Positions 19,116 to 31,957 of a stretch of 64,000 nucleotides of DNA are shown here, piece by piece (the first letter of the stretch is position 1; each line of letters starts with the position of its first letter). The translations under genes were made by a program, and so were the position numbers. Below the pieces are notes generated by a model. The model did no database searches, was not told where the DNA came from, and saw only the letters and a program-made list of their open reading frames with translations. Origin of the DNA: Paraburkholderia aspalathi (lineage in GTDB: Bacteria > Pseudomonadota > Gammaproteobacteria > Burkholderiales > Burkholderiaceae); NCBI RefSeq assembly GCF_900116445.1, contig NZ_FPBH01000006.1:124001-188000 (forward strand), written 5' to 3'.

Positions 19116-19277
19116 TCAGTGCTTGTGATGCAACCACTCCGCATAATGCGTGTCGAGCCAGCGTTCGAGGCGCTCCGGCTTCGTCTTTTCGTGATAGTGG
19201 GACGCGGCCCAGATCGCCACGCCGACCACCAGCATCACCAGGGGTCCCAGCAAATAAGCCATTAACGGTTCAGACAT
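19116..19277 (-). CDS. Small single-pass membrane protein
   Basis: A 53-residue protein from the ATG at 19277 (MSEPLMAYL), which has GGAGG at good spacing; the longer frame to 19301 lacks such a site. One hydrophobic helix (LLGPLVMLVVGVAIWAASHY) is followed by a charged, His-rich tail ending HAEW-type residues (DTHYAEWLHHKH). No family recognised. It is convergent with the gene at 18675 and shares its terminator. Confidence 0.6.
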   Translation of the reverse strand: MSEPLMAYLLGPLVMLVVGVAIWAASHYHEKTKPERLERWLDTHYAEWLHHKH

Positions 19278-19479
19278 GGGAGCCTCCGTCCCGATGTGCA
19301 TCGATGTTTTAGTTTAGTCGATGAACGGCGAGAAAAAAGGTCGCTTTAAACGGTTGGCTGTTGGCGCGGCTGGATTGACGTGAACGGGCTTGTGGGGTGC
19401 GGTGTAGGGGATTGAGAACCTAGTGAGGGAGGTGGTTTTCTTTTTCTAGAAAGGTACTTGCCTCTTGCTCTTCTTTCTC

Positions 19480-19490
19480 TGTGTACCAAA
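19480..19490 (+). repeat. Direct repeat TGTGTACCAAA, left of integrase
   Basis: The 11-base sequence TGTGTACCAAA at 19480-19490 recurs in the same orientation at 20829-20839, so the pair brackets the integrase gene. It may be an integrase arm or core site, or a family repeat; the role is not proven. Confidence 0.45.
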
Positions 19491-19566
19491 AGTGTGCTGT
19501 TGGCCACGGGCGAGGAGGGTTGCGGCGGGTGGCTGACGCCCGCGGCGTTTACAGCGCCGGACGCAT

Positions 19567-20778
19567 TTAGCTTGTCACGCCTTGTCGGTTGCTCTCGATC
19601 TGGGCGTCGACAAAATCTGCCCATAGTTGCAACGTCCGACGCCGTTCTGCGGCGTGTTCAGCGGGATGGCCTCCGTCCGGGGCGTCTTTGACGGCATGCG
19701 CCAGCGCATTCTCAATCACGTCCGCAGACTGTCCCATCTCGCGCAAGTGGGTCGCGGCGGTGCGTCGAAAGTCATGTAGGACGAAATGCTCGACGTCGAG
19801 CCCGAGCGATTTGACGGCTTGATTGAGCGTGCTCTTCGCGATCGGCCGGTCGTCGCCCCTGACGCTCGGGAATACGAAATTCCGGCTGGTTTTCGTGTCC
19901 TGAAGCTCGCGAAGCAGAGCCACCGCCTGGTGCGAGAGATGCACCACGTGCTTGCGGTCCTTATTCATCCGCTCAGCGGGGATCGTCCATCGTGCTGCGT
20001 CGAGGTTGAATTCGGACCAGGCCGCTTCGACGAGGTCGGATTTCCGCACCATCGTCAGCACCAGCAGGTGTAAAGCCAATTTCAGCGGGCGTCGAATGTT
20101 CGACGCGTAGATCGCCCGGAGCGTGGCGCCTATTTCGCCAGGATCGAGCACGCGGGTGCGGCTGTCCGGCGTCGCGATGAAGCGTGCCGGGATCAGCTCT
20201 GCAGGGTTGACCGTGGCGAGTTGCCGGGCGATCAGGTACTCATAGAGCCGCTTGACCGCGTTGCGCGTGTGCAGCGCCATCTTGGGCGAGCCGCGGCTTT
20301 TGATCTGGTCGCATATCGTGCGGATGTCGTCGTCCGTGACGGCTTTGATCGGTTTGGCGCCGATGGCGGGCAGGACGTCCTTTTCGAGCGCGCGCCGCGT
20401 GGTGCGCTGATATTCCGCCGACTTACCGGCCATCTCCGTCGCGAGATAGAGCTCGGCGCCTTCGCGCAGTACCTCTGCCTTGCTTTCCGCACCGCGGTCG
20501 CGACGTGCCGTCGCCACTGGCGAGACGCCGCTCGCGACCATCTCCGCGTACTTCTGCGCCTTGGCGCGCGCGACCCGCAGCGAAATCATCCGGTAATCGC
20601 CGATCGTGACGAGCGGTTGACGCTTGCCGTTCAGCGAATAGCGGAAGCGCCAGACTTTGGTGCCCGTCGTCATGATCTCGATGACGAGGCCGTTGCCGTC
20701 TGCGACGCAATATCGGGTGGCGCGCGGTTCGAGCGCGCGGATCTGCGTTTCGGTGAGGGGGGCGGCTAGTTTTGGCAT
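19567..20778 (-). CDS. P4-type tyrosine integrase, catalytic tyrosine apparently lost
   Basis: 403-residue tyrosine recombinase of the P4/DUF4102 class. N-terminal arm-binding domain (about 1-90; LVIEIMTTGTKVWRFRY, LVTIGDYRMISLRVARAKA), a core-binding SAM-like domain (about 105-200), and a catalytic domain with Arg in LTMVRKSDL and the HxxR box in LHDFRRTAATHL. At the C-terminus the usual AYNRxxY region reads GGHPAEHAAERRR, with His (codon at 19654-19656) where the nucleophilic Tyr is expected. The rest (LQLWADFVDAQ) is normal. It sits 176 bases from the 3' end of mnmE, a known integration target. Probably a fixed, inactive relic. Confidence 0.8.
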   Translation of the reverse strand: MPKLAAPLTETQIRALEPRATRYCVADGNGLVIEIMTTGTKVWRFRYSLNGKRQPLVTIGDYRMISLRVARAKAQKYAEMVASGVSPVATARRDRGAESKAEVLREGAELYLATEMAGKSAEYQRTTRRALEKDVLPAIGAKPIKAVTDDDIRTICDQIKSRGSPKMALHTRNAVKRLYEYLIARQLATVNPAELIPARFIATPDSRTRVLDPGEIGATLRAIYASNIRRPLKLALHLLVLTMVRKSDLVEAAWSEFNLDAARWTIPAERMNKDRKHVVHLSHQAVALLRELQDTKTSRNFVFPSVRGDDRPIAKSTLNQAVKSLGLDVEHFVLHDFRRTAATHLREMGQSADVIENALAHAVKDAPDGGHPAEHAAERRRTLQLWADFVDAQIESNRQGVTS

Positions 20779-20828
20779 GACGGATCGTTTGATGCACGGA
20801 CAGCCGGGATTTTAAACCGGTTGTCTTT

Positions 20829-20839
20829 TGTGTACCAAA
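20829..20839 (+). repeat. Direct repeat TGTGTACCAAA, right of integrase
   Basis: Second copy of the 11-base repeat found at 19480-19490, lying just upstream of the integrase start and about 115 bases from the mnmE stop. Confidence 0.45.
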
Positions 20840-20954
20840 GAAATGTGGGAATTTGGGTCAACAGAAGGTATTTGACGCCTGTCCTGATGGCTACTCGGAA
20901 AGGACTTGTCAGGCATGACAGGTAAGCCTTTTGTCCGAAATCTGCCGACCCGTC

Positions 20955-20972
20955 TTACTTGCCGATACAAAA
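20955..20972 (-). other. Candidate chromosomal attachment site at the mnmE 3' end
   Basis: The last 18 bases of mnmE on the minus strand read TTTTGTATCGGCAAGTAA. This closely resembles, from memory, the trmE/mnmE 3' attachment core used by SGI1-type elements. With an integrase gene just downstream it is the likely target site. I found no clear second copy of the core elsewhere in the window. Confidence 0.4.
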
Positions 20973-22349
20973 CCGGCTGAAAATCACTCCGAGCAGGTCA
21001 TCCGAGCTAAATTCACCGGTGATCGAGTTCAGTTGATCCTGCGCGAGACGCAGTTCTTCGGCGAACAGATCGAGCGCTTGGGAATTCTGATCGGCGTGCG
21101 CCGCAGCGGTCGCCAGATGCTCCTGGGCCGCGCGCAGCGCAATCAGATGCCGCTCACGCGCGAGGTAGACGCTCTCCGCGCCCGCCTGCCAGCCGGCGAT
21201 GCGCAGCAATTCCTCACGCAGCAGCGCAACGCCATCGCCCCGTTTCGCCGACAGCCCGACTTCGCTGAGTTCGAGATCCGCGTCGAGCGGTGTCACCGAC
21301 GGCGCGAGCCCCGTCAGATCCGTCTTGTTCAACACGCGCACCACCGGCACACCGCTCGGGAACCGCGCAGCGATCGTTTCGTCTTCGGCGGTCATGCCTG
21401 TGCGTGCATCGAGCAGATGCAGCACGACGTCCGCGCGTTCAATCTCGCTCCAAGTGCGCGCAATGCCGATCTTTTCCACCTCGTCTTCGGTATCGCGCAG
21501 ACCGGCTGTATCTATCACATGCAGCGGAATGCCTTCGATCTGGATGGTCTGCGCGACCTTGTCGCGCGTCGTGCCGGCGATCGGCGTGACGATGGCCAAC
21601 TCCGCGCCGGCCAGCGCGTTCAGCAGCGACGACTTACCGACGTTCGGCTGCCCCGCCAGCACCACCGACAAACCCTCGCGCAGCAACGCGCCCTGGCGTG
21701 CTTCGCTCAGCACGTGCACAAGGCGCTCGCGGATCCGCGTGAGCTTGCCGCGGGCGTCGGCGGCTTCGAGAAAGTCGATTTCTTCTTCCGGGAAATCGAG
21801 CGTCGCTTCGACCAGCATCCGCAGCGTGATGACCTCTTCGACCAACGCGTGGATGTCGCGCGAAAACGCACCGTCGAGCGAGCGGCCCGCCGAGCGCGCA
21901 GCGGCCTCAGTGCTGGCCTCGATCAGATCGGCAACGGCTTCAGCTTGCGCCAGATCCAGCTTGTCGTTGAGAAACGCGCGTCGCGTAAATTCGCCCGGCT
22001 CCGCCAGACGCAGGCCGAACGCACGACCAGCGTCGATGCACCGCTGCAGCACCAGTTGCAGCACGACCGGACCGCCGTGACCCTGCAACTCGAGCACGTG
22101 CTCGCCGGTGTAGGAGTGCGGCGCGGGAAAGTACAGGGCGATGCCGCGATCGAGCGCGCTGCCGGTGTCATCGAGGAACGGCACATAGCTCGCGTGACGC
22201 GGCGCGAGTGCCTGGCCAGTGAGCGCTTGCATCAACGGCTGCGCGGCGACTTCCCCGGCGCGGCCGAACGAAATCCGCACGACCCCGATTCCACCTCGGC
22301 CGGGTGCGGTGGCAATGGCGACGATCGGATCGGAATCGGTGGCGAGCAT
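20955..22349 (-). CDS. mnmE: tRNA uridine-5-carboxymethylaminomethyl modification GTPase
   Basis: GTPase that with MnmG modifies the wobble uridine of several tRNAs. 464 residues from the ATG at 22349 ([11 protein letters not shown]); the frame continues to 22421 but homologues start here. N-terminal tetrahydrofolate-binding domain ([13 protein letters not shown]), helical domain, inserted G domain ([26 protein letters not shown]), and the invariant C-terminal CIGK just before the stop. Member of the conserved rpmH-rnpA-yidD-yidC-mnmE block. Confidence 0.95.
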   Translation of the reverse strand: MLATDSDPIVAIATAPGRGGIGVVRISFGRAGEVAAQPLMQALTGQALAPRHASYVPFLDDTGSALDRGIALYFPAPHSYTGEHVLELQGHGGPVVLQLVLQRCIDAGRAFGLRLAEPGEFTRRAFLNDKLDLAQAEAVADLIEASTEAAARSAGRSLDGAFSRDIHALVEEVITLRMLVEATLDFPEEEIDFLEAADARGKLTRIRERLVHVLSEARQGALLREGLSVVLAGQPNVGKSSLLNALAGAELAIVTPIAGTTRDKVAQTIQIEGIPLHVIDTAGLRDTEDEVEKIGIARTWSEIERADVVLHLLDARTGMTAEDETIAARFPSGVPVVRVLNKTDLTGLAPSVTPLDADLELSEVGLSAKRGDGVALLREELLRIAGWQAGAESVYLARERHLIALRAAQEHLATAAAHADQNSQALDLFAEELRLAQDQLNSITGEFSSDDLLGVIFSRFCIGK

Positions 22350-22698
22350 GGGGACGAGGCTGTCAGAAGGGATTGAGTGCGCATGAGTAAGCGCCGGGCA
22401 TTGTAACGCGGGGGCATCCACCGGCTGTGGACTCGGGCCCGATTCCTAAGGCGGCATGAGCCGCATAAGACAAATAAGGATTTATCTCACACAAGCTAAG
22501 ATAGCTTAAGACGCATTTGCGACTCGCTGACGCATCAAAGTGCCTAAAACGCACGCTGCACAAGGAAAAGACGGAATTCTATAAAATCGTGAAACGCGTT
22601 ATTAGCTGCCGATTTCAGGCTAAAAATAGCTTATTTAAGCAATAAAATTGCGCGTTTGGTTGTCCACTGATAATGCGCCGAATTGCACAATCGGGCCC

Positions 22699-23181
22699 AT
22701 GCCGACCTCCAAAGAAAAAGCAGCTTTCGCCAAACGGCTGAAAGACTCACTCCCCAAAGACATTAAGGGTGGGACCGATTTAGCCAGGGAATTCAATCTG
22801 CTTTATAGCAGTGGCCCTGCCGTCTCACCACAAACCGCGCACAAATGGCTCGCGGGTACGACGATTCCGAAGCGCGACAAGTTGCAGGTTCTAGCGACGT
22901 GGCTGCAGAAGGACGTTCACTGGCTGCACTACGGGCCGACGCCCTCCGGCAAGGCTAAGCCGCTTGCCCGTGGCGAGAAGTATCCGATGACGCCGGAAAC
23001 GATCGAGCTTGTCACGAAGATGGCTAACCGCTTCGTGGGTTTGTCGCCGAGGCAGCGCAATCTGGTGGAAGAACTGATGACGGAGTTCGACGGCGGCACG
23101 CAACAGGAAACCGATGCCGCGCCTGAAGACGCATCGACATCGGGAACGACATCGAAAGATAAGGGCCAATCGGCCGAGTAA
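22699..23181 (+). CDS. Putative XRE-like DNA-binding protein
   Basis: 160-residue protein from the ATG at 22699. The first 90 residues read as a helix-turn-helix domain of the phage-repressor type (LAREFNLLYSS, SPQTAHKWLAGTTIPKRDKLQVLATWLQ), and the following WLHYGP resembles repressor-like proteins that act on their own promoters. A second helical part (LSPRQRNLVEELMTEF) is followed by a disordered Glu/Thr/Ser-rich tail. Target unknown. The region before it (22422-22698) is A+T-rich and probably holds its promoter. Confidence 0.65.
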   Translation: MPTSKEKAAFAKRLKDSLPKDIKGGTDLAREFNLLYSSGPAVSPQTAHKWLAGTTIPKRDKLQVLATWLQKDVHWLHYGPTPSGKAKPLARGEKYPMTPETIELVTKMANRFVGLSPRQRNLVEELMTEFDGGTQQETDAAPEDASTSGTTSKDKGQSAE

Positions 23182-23184
23182 TAA

Positions 23185-23219
23185 AAAAAGCCGCCCGGCG
23201 CAAACCGGGCGGCTTTTTT
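23185..23219. terminator. Bidirectional intrinsic terminator
   Basis: AAAAAGCCGCCCGG (23185-23198) pairs with CCGGGCGGCTTTTT (23205-23218) around a 6-base loop. It lies between the convergent XRE-like and yidC genes and can act in both directions. Confidence 0.9.
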
Positions 23220-23282
23220 ACAGCTAACTTCTGCCTATCAGTCAGCGGGCGCTACCACCACCCGCCTCAAGCAAGACATCAA

Positions 23283-24944
23283 TCAAGCCGCTTTCGTCTT
23301 CGCCTGCCCCATCATCCGCGTGATGTAGTACTGCTGGGCGATCGACAGCACGTTATTCACGACGTAGTACAGCACCAGACCGGCCGGGAAGAAGAAGAAC
23401 ATCACCGAGAACGCGATCGGCATGAACATCATCATCTTGGCTTGAACCGGGTCCGGCGGCGTCGGGTTCAGCTTGGTCTGCAGGAACATCGAGACGGCCA
23501 TCAGCACCGGCAAGATGAAGAACGGATCCTGCTGCGACAGATCGTGAATCCAGAGAATCCACGGCGCGCCGCGCATTTCAACCGACGACAGCAGCACCCA
23601 GTACAGCGAGATGAACACCGGAATCTGAATCACGACCGGCAGACAGCCGCCGAACGGATTGACCTTCTCGGTCTTGTACAGCTCCATCAGCGCCGAGTTC
23701 ATCTTCTGCGGATCGCCCTTGAAGCGTTCGCGCAGGGCTTGCATACGCGGCGTGATCGCCTTCATGCGCGCCATCGACTTGTAGCTCGCGGCCGACAGCG
23801 GGAAGAACACGGCCTTGATCAGCAGCGTGAGCAGAACGATCGACCAGCCCCAGTTGCCGACATAGCTGTGGATCTTCTCGAGCAGCCAGAACAGCGGCTT
23901 CGCGATGATCGTGACCCAGCCGTAGTCCTTCACCAGTTCCAGGCCCGGGGCGATGCCTTCGAGCATGCGCTCTTCTTCCGGACCGGCAAACAGGCGCGCG
24001 GACACATCAACCGATTGACCCGGGGCGATGGTCGCCACCGGTTGCTTCACGCCGACGCGATACAGAGTCGGATCGATCTTTTCGACATAGATGTCGCGCT
24101 TCGCACCTTGCTGCGGAATCCACGCCGACGCGAAGTAATGCTGCACCATCGCGATCCAGCCGTTGTCGGCCGAATTGACGAAGTCTTCCTTGTTCTTGTC
24201 GATGTCGCTGAACGTCATCTTCTGGAAGTGGTGCTGGTCGGTGTAGACAGCCGGTCCGATGAACGTGTGCGAGAAGCGCGGCGTTTCCACCGGCGTGTCG
24301 TCACGCACCAGTTCCATATAAACCGACGGCGTAACCGGCGCGGTCCCGACGTTCTCGATCTTCGTGTCGACGCCGATCACATAGCTGCCGCGCGTGAACG
24401 TGTAGGTCTTGATGACCTTCACGCCACCCTTAACCGGCGACTCGAGGCTGAGCTGGAACGACTTGGCGTCGCCCGTCAGATCGTGCGGCTGGTTCGGCAC
24501 CGGCGTGAAGACGTCGGTGTGGTTCGGGAAATCGCCGCCGAGCAGACCGGTGCGCGCCAGATACGTATGGTTCGCGGTGCGGTCGAACAGCGTGATGACC
24601 AGATCGGGTTGCTTGCCGTCGCCTTGCTTGACGAGCGACAGCTTCGACAGCGTGCCGCCGCGGGTGTCGATCTCGCCGTTATAGACGTCGGTGCTGAAGC
24701 TGATCAGCTGGCCCTGAGCCGCGGCAGCCGGCGCAGTGCCCGGCGCAGCAGCAGTGGTGGCCGGCAGATCGGCGGATTGGGTTCCCGGCGTCGTGGTTCC
24801 CGGTGCGGCGCTACCGACGGTCTTGGTCGGGTTGGCGCTCGGGAAGAACATCGACGGGCGTCCGTGGTCGCGTTGCCAGTTGTCGAACAGCATGACCGCT
24901 GACATGAAAAAGATGACCCATAGGACGGTGCGTTTGATATCCAT
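23283..24944 (-). CDS. yidC: Membrane protein insertase YidC
   Basis: Inner-membrane insertase that works with SecYEG or alone. 553 residues: an N-terminal transmembrane anchor ([18 protein letters not shown]), a Pro/Ala/Thr-rich stretch, the large periplasmic beta-sandwich domain typical of Gram-negative YidC (about 60-340), then the conserved hydrophobic core ([55 protein letters not shown]). A basic C-terminal tail ends the protein. It is in line with yidD and rnpA upstream. Confidence 0.96.
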   Translation of the reverse strand: MDIKRTVLWVIFFMSAVMLFDNWQRDHGRPSMFFPSANPTKTVGSAAPGTTTPGTQSADLPATTAAAPGTAPAAAAQGQLISFSTDVYNGEIDTRGGTLSKLSLVKQGDGKQPDLVITLFDRTANHTYLARTGLLGGDFPNHTDVFTPVPNQPHDLTGDAKSFQLSLESPVKGGVKVIKTYTFTRGSYVIGVDTKIENVGTAPVTPSVYMELVRDDTPVETPRFSHTFIGPAVYTDQHHFQKMTFSDIDKNKEDFVNSADNGWIAMVQHYFASAWIPQQGAKRDIYVEKIDPTLYRVGVKQPVATIAPGQSVDVSARLFAGPEEERMLEGIAPGLELVKDYGWVTIIAKPLFWLLEKIHSYVGNWGWSIVLLTLLIKAVFFPLSAASYKSMARMKAITPRMQALRERFKGDPQKMNSALMELYKTEKVNPFGGCLPVVIQIPVFISLYWVLLSSVEMRGAPWILWIHDLSQQDPFFILPVLMAVSMFLQTKLNPTPPDPVQAKMMMFMPIAFSVMFFFFPAGLVLYYVVNNVLSIAQQYYITRMMGQAKTKAA

Positions 24945-24974
24945 GCGTTGTCTCAGTGTCGATGGAACGGCGCG

Positions 24975-25205
24975 TCAGCGCTTTTCAGAAGTGGGAGGCG
25001 GGACGAGATCGATGCCGCCCGCGGAAAACGGGTGGCAGCGGCAAATACGCCTGGCGGCGAGATAAGTCCCGCGCGCGGCGCCATGATACTGGATTGCTTC
25101 GCGCGCGTAATCAGAGCAGGAAGGGTAAAAACGGCACCGGTTGCCGAGCATGGGGCTGACGGCAACCTTGTAGAAACGCAATAAAGCGATGAGTACCGTT
25201 TGCAT
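24975..25205 (-). CDS. yidD: Membrane protein insertion efficiency factor
   Basis: 76-residue YidD: helps YidC-dependent insertion. The family signature is complete: [11 protein letters not shown] near the start, [15 protein letters not shown] with three conserved cysteines, then [16 protein letters not shown]. It lies between rnpA and yidC, the standard arrangement. Confidence 0.94.
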   Translation of the reverse strand: MQTVLIALLRFYKVAVSPMLGNRCRFYPSCSDYAREAIQYHGAARGTYLAARRICRCHPFSAGGIDLVPPPTSEKR

Positions 25206-25320
25206 GACTGGTGCGGCCTAACGGCGCCGCGCAACGTGGAGTACCGGGCGACGCCCGCGCAGCCTGGCTGCCTGACCTACTTTGGCGGCCTGTACTGCAC
25301 AGCGGGCGGTCACTTGAGCG

Positions 25321-25833
25321 TCATTCCGTCTTGGGCGCTTCCGCGGGCGGCGCCTCGCGACGGACAATTTCGCGCGCTGCTTTATCGAGCAGCGTCTCTA
25401 TTTCGCTGCGGCACAGCGCCCTCAACGGCGGCGACGAGGCGCTCGGCAAAGCTTTCTTGTCGAAGCGCGTGTGCAGACGCAACAGCACATCCCAACCGCC
25501 GAATTCCGCGCGACGCAGCCGGAAGGCTTCACGCGCGAGTCGACGTACCAGATTACGCGTGGCCGCGCGCGGCGCATACTTTTTGCCGATCACGAGACCT
25601 AAGCGAGCGTCATTACCGGTGGGCCGGCCGTACACCACGAAGTGCGCGGTGCGGCGCCACGGGCGCAAACGAAAAACGGATGAAAATTCATCCGTTTTCA
25701 GTAGCCTTGCGGCTTTGGGGAAGGCGGCTTGCGCTCGCAACGGAATCGAGCCCAGTTGCGGCGCCCCAGCCGCTCCCGCTTCACCGCGGGCTTCGCCTGT
25801 AGGCACAGACAGAGCGCGCAATCCGCTCGCCAA
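25321..25833 (-). CDS. rnpA: Ribonuclease P protein component
   Basis: Protein subunit of RNase P, which matures tRNA 5' ends. The core is clear: [36 protein letters not shown] (basic RNA-binding helix, RNR-type motif) and [10 protein letters not shown]. The start is uncertain. The longest frame begins at a TTG two bases after rpmH, giving 170 residues. A TTG at 25740 (start near [13 protein letters not shown]) gives about 139 residues, closer to the usual 120-140. No ATG is available. Basic C-terminal extension present. Confidence 0.88.
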   Translation of the reverse strand: MASGLRALSVPTGEARGEAGAAGAPQLGSIPLRAQAAFPKAARLLKTDEFSSVFRLRPWRRTAHFVVYGRPTGNDARLGLVIGKKYAPRAATRNLVRRLAREAFRLRRAEFGGWDVLLRLHTRFDKKALPSASSPPLRALCRSEIETLLDKAAREIVRREAPPAEAPKTE

Positions 25834-25835
25834 CC

Positions 25836-25970
25836 TTAGATGGCGAGGCGCTTGCGGCCCTTCGCGCGACGTGCGTTGATGACCTTGCGGCCACCTGCGG
25901 TCTTCATGCGAACGCGAAAGCCGTGGGTGCGCTTGCGACGGGTAACGGAAGGTTGGTAAGTACGTTTCAT
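25836..25970 (-). CDS. rpmH: Large ribosomal subunit protein bL34
   Basis: 44-residue bL34. It begins [18 protein letters not shown] and ends AKGRKRLAI, matching the family over its full length; nearly a third of the residues are Lys or Arg. It is the first gene of the rpmH-rnpA-yidD-yidC-mnmE block, diverging from dnaA. Confidence 0.96.
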
Positions 25971-26372
25971 GTTGCTCTCACTTGATCGACTGATCGAAAA
26001 TTAACCGCACGATCATCGCTGAAGCGGCAATGGCCGGAGGTTTACAGAATTGGTTTTCGCGGAACCCGCTATTTAAACCGGTTTTCTTTTGGCCGTCAAT
26101 AGTTTAGCCTGCTTCGGCCTGACCCCAAGAGGAGTTCGCCAGATGATCCGTCCCTGTGGATAACTCCCTTTCGCCGACGATTTGGCGTTAGAATCTCGCC
26201 TTACTTCCCAAAAATTCTGCACGCCGCTCCGGCTCGCTTGCCCCGCAAACCCTTGTGGCACAAGCGCCTGGAGCCATTACGCCTGGTTCGGCCTGACTGC
26301 TCAGGGCCTTGTTGCGTATGCGCGACAGGGGCAGCGGCGAACCGCCGTGCACATCATAACGACAGCAACTCG
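25971..26372. other. oriC: Probable chromosomal replication origin region (oriC) and divergent promoters
   Basis: A 400-base gap between the divergent rpmH and dnaA genes, the usual origin position in this group. It is A+T-rich next to rpmH (about 25985-26110) and contains one perfect DnaA box. The rpmH and dnaA promoters must also lie here. I see only one consensus box, so any further DnaA sites are degenerate; the origin call rests mainly on gene order. Confidence 0.6.
26155..26163 (-). promoter_or_regulatory. Consensus DnaA box
   Basis: TGTGGATAA on the plus strand is the complement of the perfect DnaA box TTATCCACA. It lies about 210 bases before the dnaA start, suited to origin function or dnaA autoregulation. 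Confidence 0.7.
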
Positions 26373-28010
26373 ATGAACGATTTCTGGCAACACTGTTCCG
26401 CATTGCTGGAGCGCGAGCTAACGCCCCAGCAGTACGTGACGTGGATCAAACCGTTGGCCCCGGTCGCCTTCGACGCCGCTGCGAACACGCTTAGCATCGC
26501 TGCGCCGAACCGCTTCAAGCTCGACTGGGTCAAGAGCCAGTTCTCCGGCCGCATCGCGGATATGGCCCGCGACTTCTGGCACGCTCCGGTCGACGTGCAA
26601 TTCGTGCTGGACCCGAAAGCAGGCATGCGCGCCCCTGCGGCGACGTCGTCGCCGGCTCCGTCGCGTCCGTCTTCCGCGCCTGGCGCAATGGGCGGCGGCC
26701 ATTCGGCTGGTGCAAACGGCGGTGGGGCCGCCGTGGACGCAGCCGTCGGTGCCGTACAAGCGTCGCAAGCCGCGCGCGCCAATGGCGCGAACAGCGCGAT
26801 GGCGACGCTCAACGCGAATGCACGCGCTGCGGCTGACCACAACGCGAACGCACGGGCGGTCGCTGAAGATGCCGCCGACCTCGATCTCCCCAGCCTCGAC
26901 GCGAACGAAGCCGCCGCTGCCCGCCGCACGTGGCGTCCGGGCCAAAGCGCGAGCTCGAACGGCAACGGCGACAACGACTCGATGTACGAGCGTTCGAAGC
27001 TCAACCCTGTGCTGACCTTCGACAATTTCGTGACCGGTAAGGCCAACCAGTTAGCGCGCGCTGCGGCGATACAGGTCGCGGACAACCCCGGCATCTCGTA
27101 CAACCCGCTGTTTCTGTACGGCGGCGTGGGTCTCGGCAAGACCCACCTGATCCATGCGATCGGCAACCAGCTTCTAATGGACAAGGCCGGCGCGCGGATT
27201 CGGTACATCCACGCGGAACAATATGTGTCCGACGTGGTGAAGGCCTACCAGCGCAAGGCGTTCGACGACTTCAAGCGCTACTACCACTCGCTCGACCTGC
27301 TGCTGATCGACGATATTCAATTTTTCTCAGGCAAGTCGCGCACACAAGAGGAATTCTTCTACGCGTTCGAGGCGCTGGTCGCGAACAAGGCGCAGGTGAT
27401 CATCACCAGCGACACGTATCCGAAGGAAATCTCCGGCATCGACGACCGCCTGATCTCGCGCTTCGACTCCGGTCTGACGGTCGCGATCGAGCCGCCGGAG
27501 CTGGAAATGCGCGTCGCGATTCTGATGCGCAAGGCGCAATCCGAGTTCGTGAGCCTGAATGAAGACGTCGCGTTCTTCGTCGCCAAGCATCTGCGCTCGA
27601 ACGTCCGTGAACTGGAAGGCGCGCTGCGCAAGATCCTCGCGTATTCGAAGTTCCACGGCCGCGAAATCACGATCGAAGTGACGAAAGAAGCGCTGAAAGA
27701 CCTGCTGACGGTGCAAAACCGGCAGATTTCGGTGGAAAACATCCAGAAGACCACGGCTGACTTCTACAGCATCAAGGTCGCGGATATGTACTCGAAGAAG
27801 CGTCCGGCGAACATTGCGCGGCCGCGGCAGATCGCGATGTATCTGGCGAAGGAGCTGACGCAGAAGAGTTTGCCGGAAATCGGCGAGCTGTTTGGCGGGC
27901 GCGACCACACCACGGTGCTGCATGCGGTGCGCAAGATCGCCGCCGAGCGCGGCACGGACGCGCAGTTGAACCACGAACTGCACGTGCTGGAGCAAACGCT
28001 GAAAGGTTAA
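26373..28010 (+). CDS. dnaA: Chromosomal replication initiator DnaA
   Basis: ATPase that opens the origin. 545 residues from the ATG at 26373 ([13 protein letters not shown]), where homologues start. Domain I (1-85), a long Ala/Asn-rich disordered domain II (about 90-200, longer than in E. coli), the AAA+ domain ([27 protein letters not shown]; sensor region [14 protein letters not shown]), and the DNA-binding domain with signature [15 protein letters not shown]. First gene of dnaA-dnaN-gyrB. Confidence 0.96.
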   Translation: MNDFWQHCSALLERELTPQQYVTWIKPLAPVAFDAAANTLSIAAPNRFKLDWVKSQFSGRIADMARDFWHAPVDVQFVLDPKAGMRAPAATSSPAPSRPSSAPGAMGGGHSAGANGGGAAVDAAVGAVQASQAARANGANSAMATLNANARAAADHNANARAVAEDAADLDLPSLDANEAAAARRTWRPGQSASSNGNGDNDSMYERSKLNPVLTFDNFVTGKANQLARAAAIQVADNPGISYNPLFLYGGVGLGKTHLIHAIGNQLLMDKAGARIRYIHAEQYVSDVVKAYQRKAFDDFKRYYHSLDLLLIDDIQFFSGKSRTQEEFFYAFEALVANKAQVIITSDTYPKEISGIDDRLISRFDSGLTVAIEPPELEMRVAILMRKAQSEFVSLNEDVAFFVAKHLRSNVRELEGALRKILAYSKFHGREITIEVTKEALKDLLTVQNRQISVENIQKTTADFYSIKVADMYSKKRPANIARPRQIAMYLAKELTQKSLPEIGELFGGRDHTTVLHAVRKIAAERGTDAQLNHELHVLEQTLKG

Positions 28011-28229
28011 GCAGGTTGGATGGGAAATTCGACCTGTTTATTTCCAAACTCGCCCCCATTTTAGTGGAGCGGTTCCGTTTTCAGGCACAATACAGGTTTA
28101 ACCGCCCGGCGGCCGCGGGCGGAATTCACGCCGTGACAGGCGCTGCGTGGCGCCGGCGGGGAGCCGCGGTTGCGCGCTGTAAGGCTGGCAAGTCAGGCGC
28201 GCAGGCCGTTATATCAACGAAGGAACTCT

Positions 28230-29333
28230 ATGCAACTGGTCAAGACCGAACGCGATAACCTCCTCAGGCCGCTGCAAACCGTGAGCGGCATCGTCGAACG
28301 CCGCCATACGTTGCCGATCCTCGCCAATTTGCTGATTACCAAGAACGGCCCTGAAGTGTCGTTCCTGTCGACCGACCTCGAGTTGCAGATCACCACGCGT
28401 GCCGATTTTGGCGTGGGCGGCGATTCGGTCGCGACCACGGTGGCAGCAAGAAAGCTCCTCGACATTCTGCGCGCCATGCCCGACGGGCAGGTCACGCTCA
28501 CGCTGAACGACAAGCGTTTGACCGTGCAATCCGGCAAGAGCCGCTTTGCGCTGCAAACCCTGGCGGCCGACGAGTTCCCGACCGTCGCTCAGGCTAAAGA
28601 CTACGGTGCGAACCTGGTGGTTCCCCAGAAAACGTTCCGCCAGTTGCTCGGCATGGTCCATTTTTCGATGGCCCAGCAGGACATCCGCTACTACCTGAAC
28701 GGCATGCTGCTGGTGGTAGATGGTGACCAGCTGATGGCAGTCGCAACCGACGGCCACCGCCTCGCGTTCTCGTCGATGAAGATCGAAGGCTCGTTCGCGC
28801 GTCAGGAAGTGATCATTCCGCGCAAGACGATTCTCGAACTGCAGCGTCTGCTGGAAGACATCGACGACACGCTGAAGATCGACATCGCGCCGACGCAGGT
28901 GAAGTTCACGTTCGGCCAGGTCGAACTGGTGTCGAAGCTGGTGGAAGGCAAATTCCCCGACTTCCAGCGCGTGATTCCGAAGTCGCACAAGAATCAGTTC
29001 GTGATCGGCCGTGAAGAACTGCAGCGCTCGCTGCAACGCGCCGCGATTCTGACGTCGGACAAATTCAAGGGCGTGCGCTGCATCATCGAGCCGGGCCAGT
29101 TGAAGATCATGTCGACCAACGCCGATCAGGAAGAGGCGCAGGAAGAACTGGAAATCGCGTACGACGGCGACAGCGTCGATATCGGGTTCAACGTCACGTA
29201 TCTGCTCGACGTGCTCGCGAACCTGAAGGTTGACATGTTGCAAGTGAGCCTTGGCGACGCCAGCTCCAGCGCGTTGATCACGATTCCCGAGAACGACGAA
29301 TTCAAATACGTCGTGATGCCGATGCGCATCTAA
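28230..29333 (+). CDS. dnaN: DNA polymerase III beta sliding clamp
   Basis: Ring-shaped processivity clamp. 367 residues from the ATG at 28230 (MQLVKTERDNLLRPL) with AAGGAA upstream. The three repeated clamp domains are present (RRHTLPILANLL at the start of the first; ALQTLAADEFPT; C-terminal DEFKYVVMPMRI, a near-invariant ending that forms the partner-binding pocket). It lies 219 bases after dnaA. Confidence 0.96.
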   Translation: MQLVKTERDNLLRPLQTVSGIVERRHTLPILANLLITKNGPEVSFLSTDLELQITTRADFGVGGDSVATTVAARKLLDILRAMPDGQVTLTLNDKRLTVQSGKSRFALQTLAADEFPTVAQAKDYGANLVVPQKTFRQLLGMVHFSMAQQDIRYYLNGMLLVVDGDQLMAVATDGHRLAFSSMKIEGSFARQEVIIPRKTILELQRLLEDIDDTLKIDIAPTQVKFTFGQVELVSKLVEGKFPDFQRVIPKSHKNQFVIGREELQRSLQRAAILTSDKFKGVRCIIEPGQLKIMSTNADQEEAQEELEIAYDGDSVDIGFNVTYLLDVLANLKVDMLQVSLGDASSSALITIPENDEFKYVVMPMRI

Positions 29334-29356
29334 CGCGTCCAAAACCAAAGAACACA

Positions 29357-29387
29357 CCAAGGGGCGCAGCGCCCCTTTGGCGTTTTT
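29357..29387 (+). terminator. Probable terminator after dnaN
   Basis: A hairpin around CCAAGGGGCGC / GCCCCTTTGG (29357-29380) is followed by CGTTTTT. It lies 23 bases after the dnaN stop, so gyrB may have its own promoter in the short gap after it. Confidence 0.6.
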
Positions 29388-29399
29388 ATGGTGTTTTGA

Positions 29400-31919
<2,520 letters not shown>

Positions 31920-31957
31920 CTGCGTTTGTAGGTAATCGCATAAGACGAGAAAAAGAG

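Noticed and set aside
20931..22376. 481-codon plus-strand ORF opposite mnmE
   Set aside because: Antisense shadow of mnmE; composition is Arg/His/Gln-rich as expected for such shadows.
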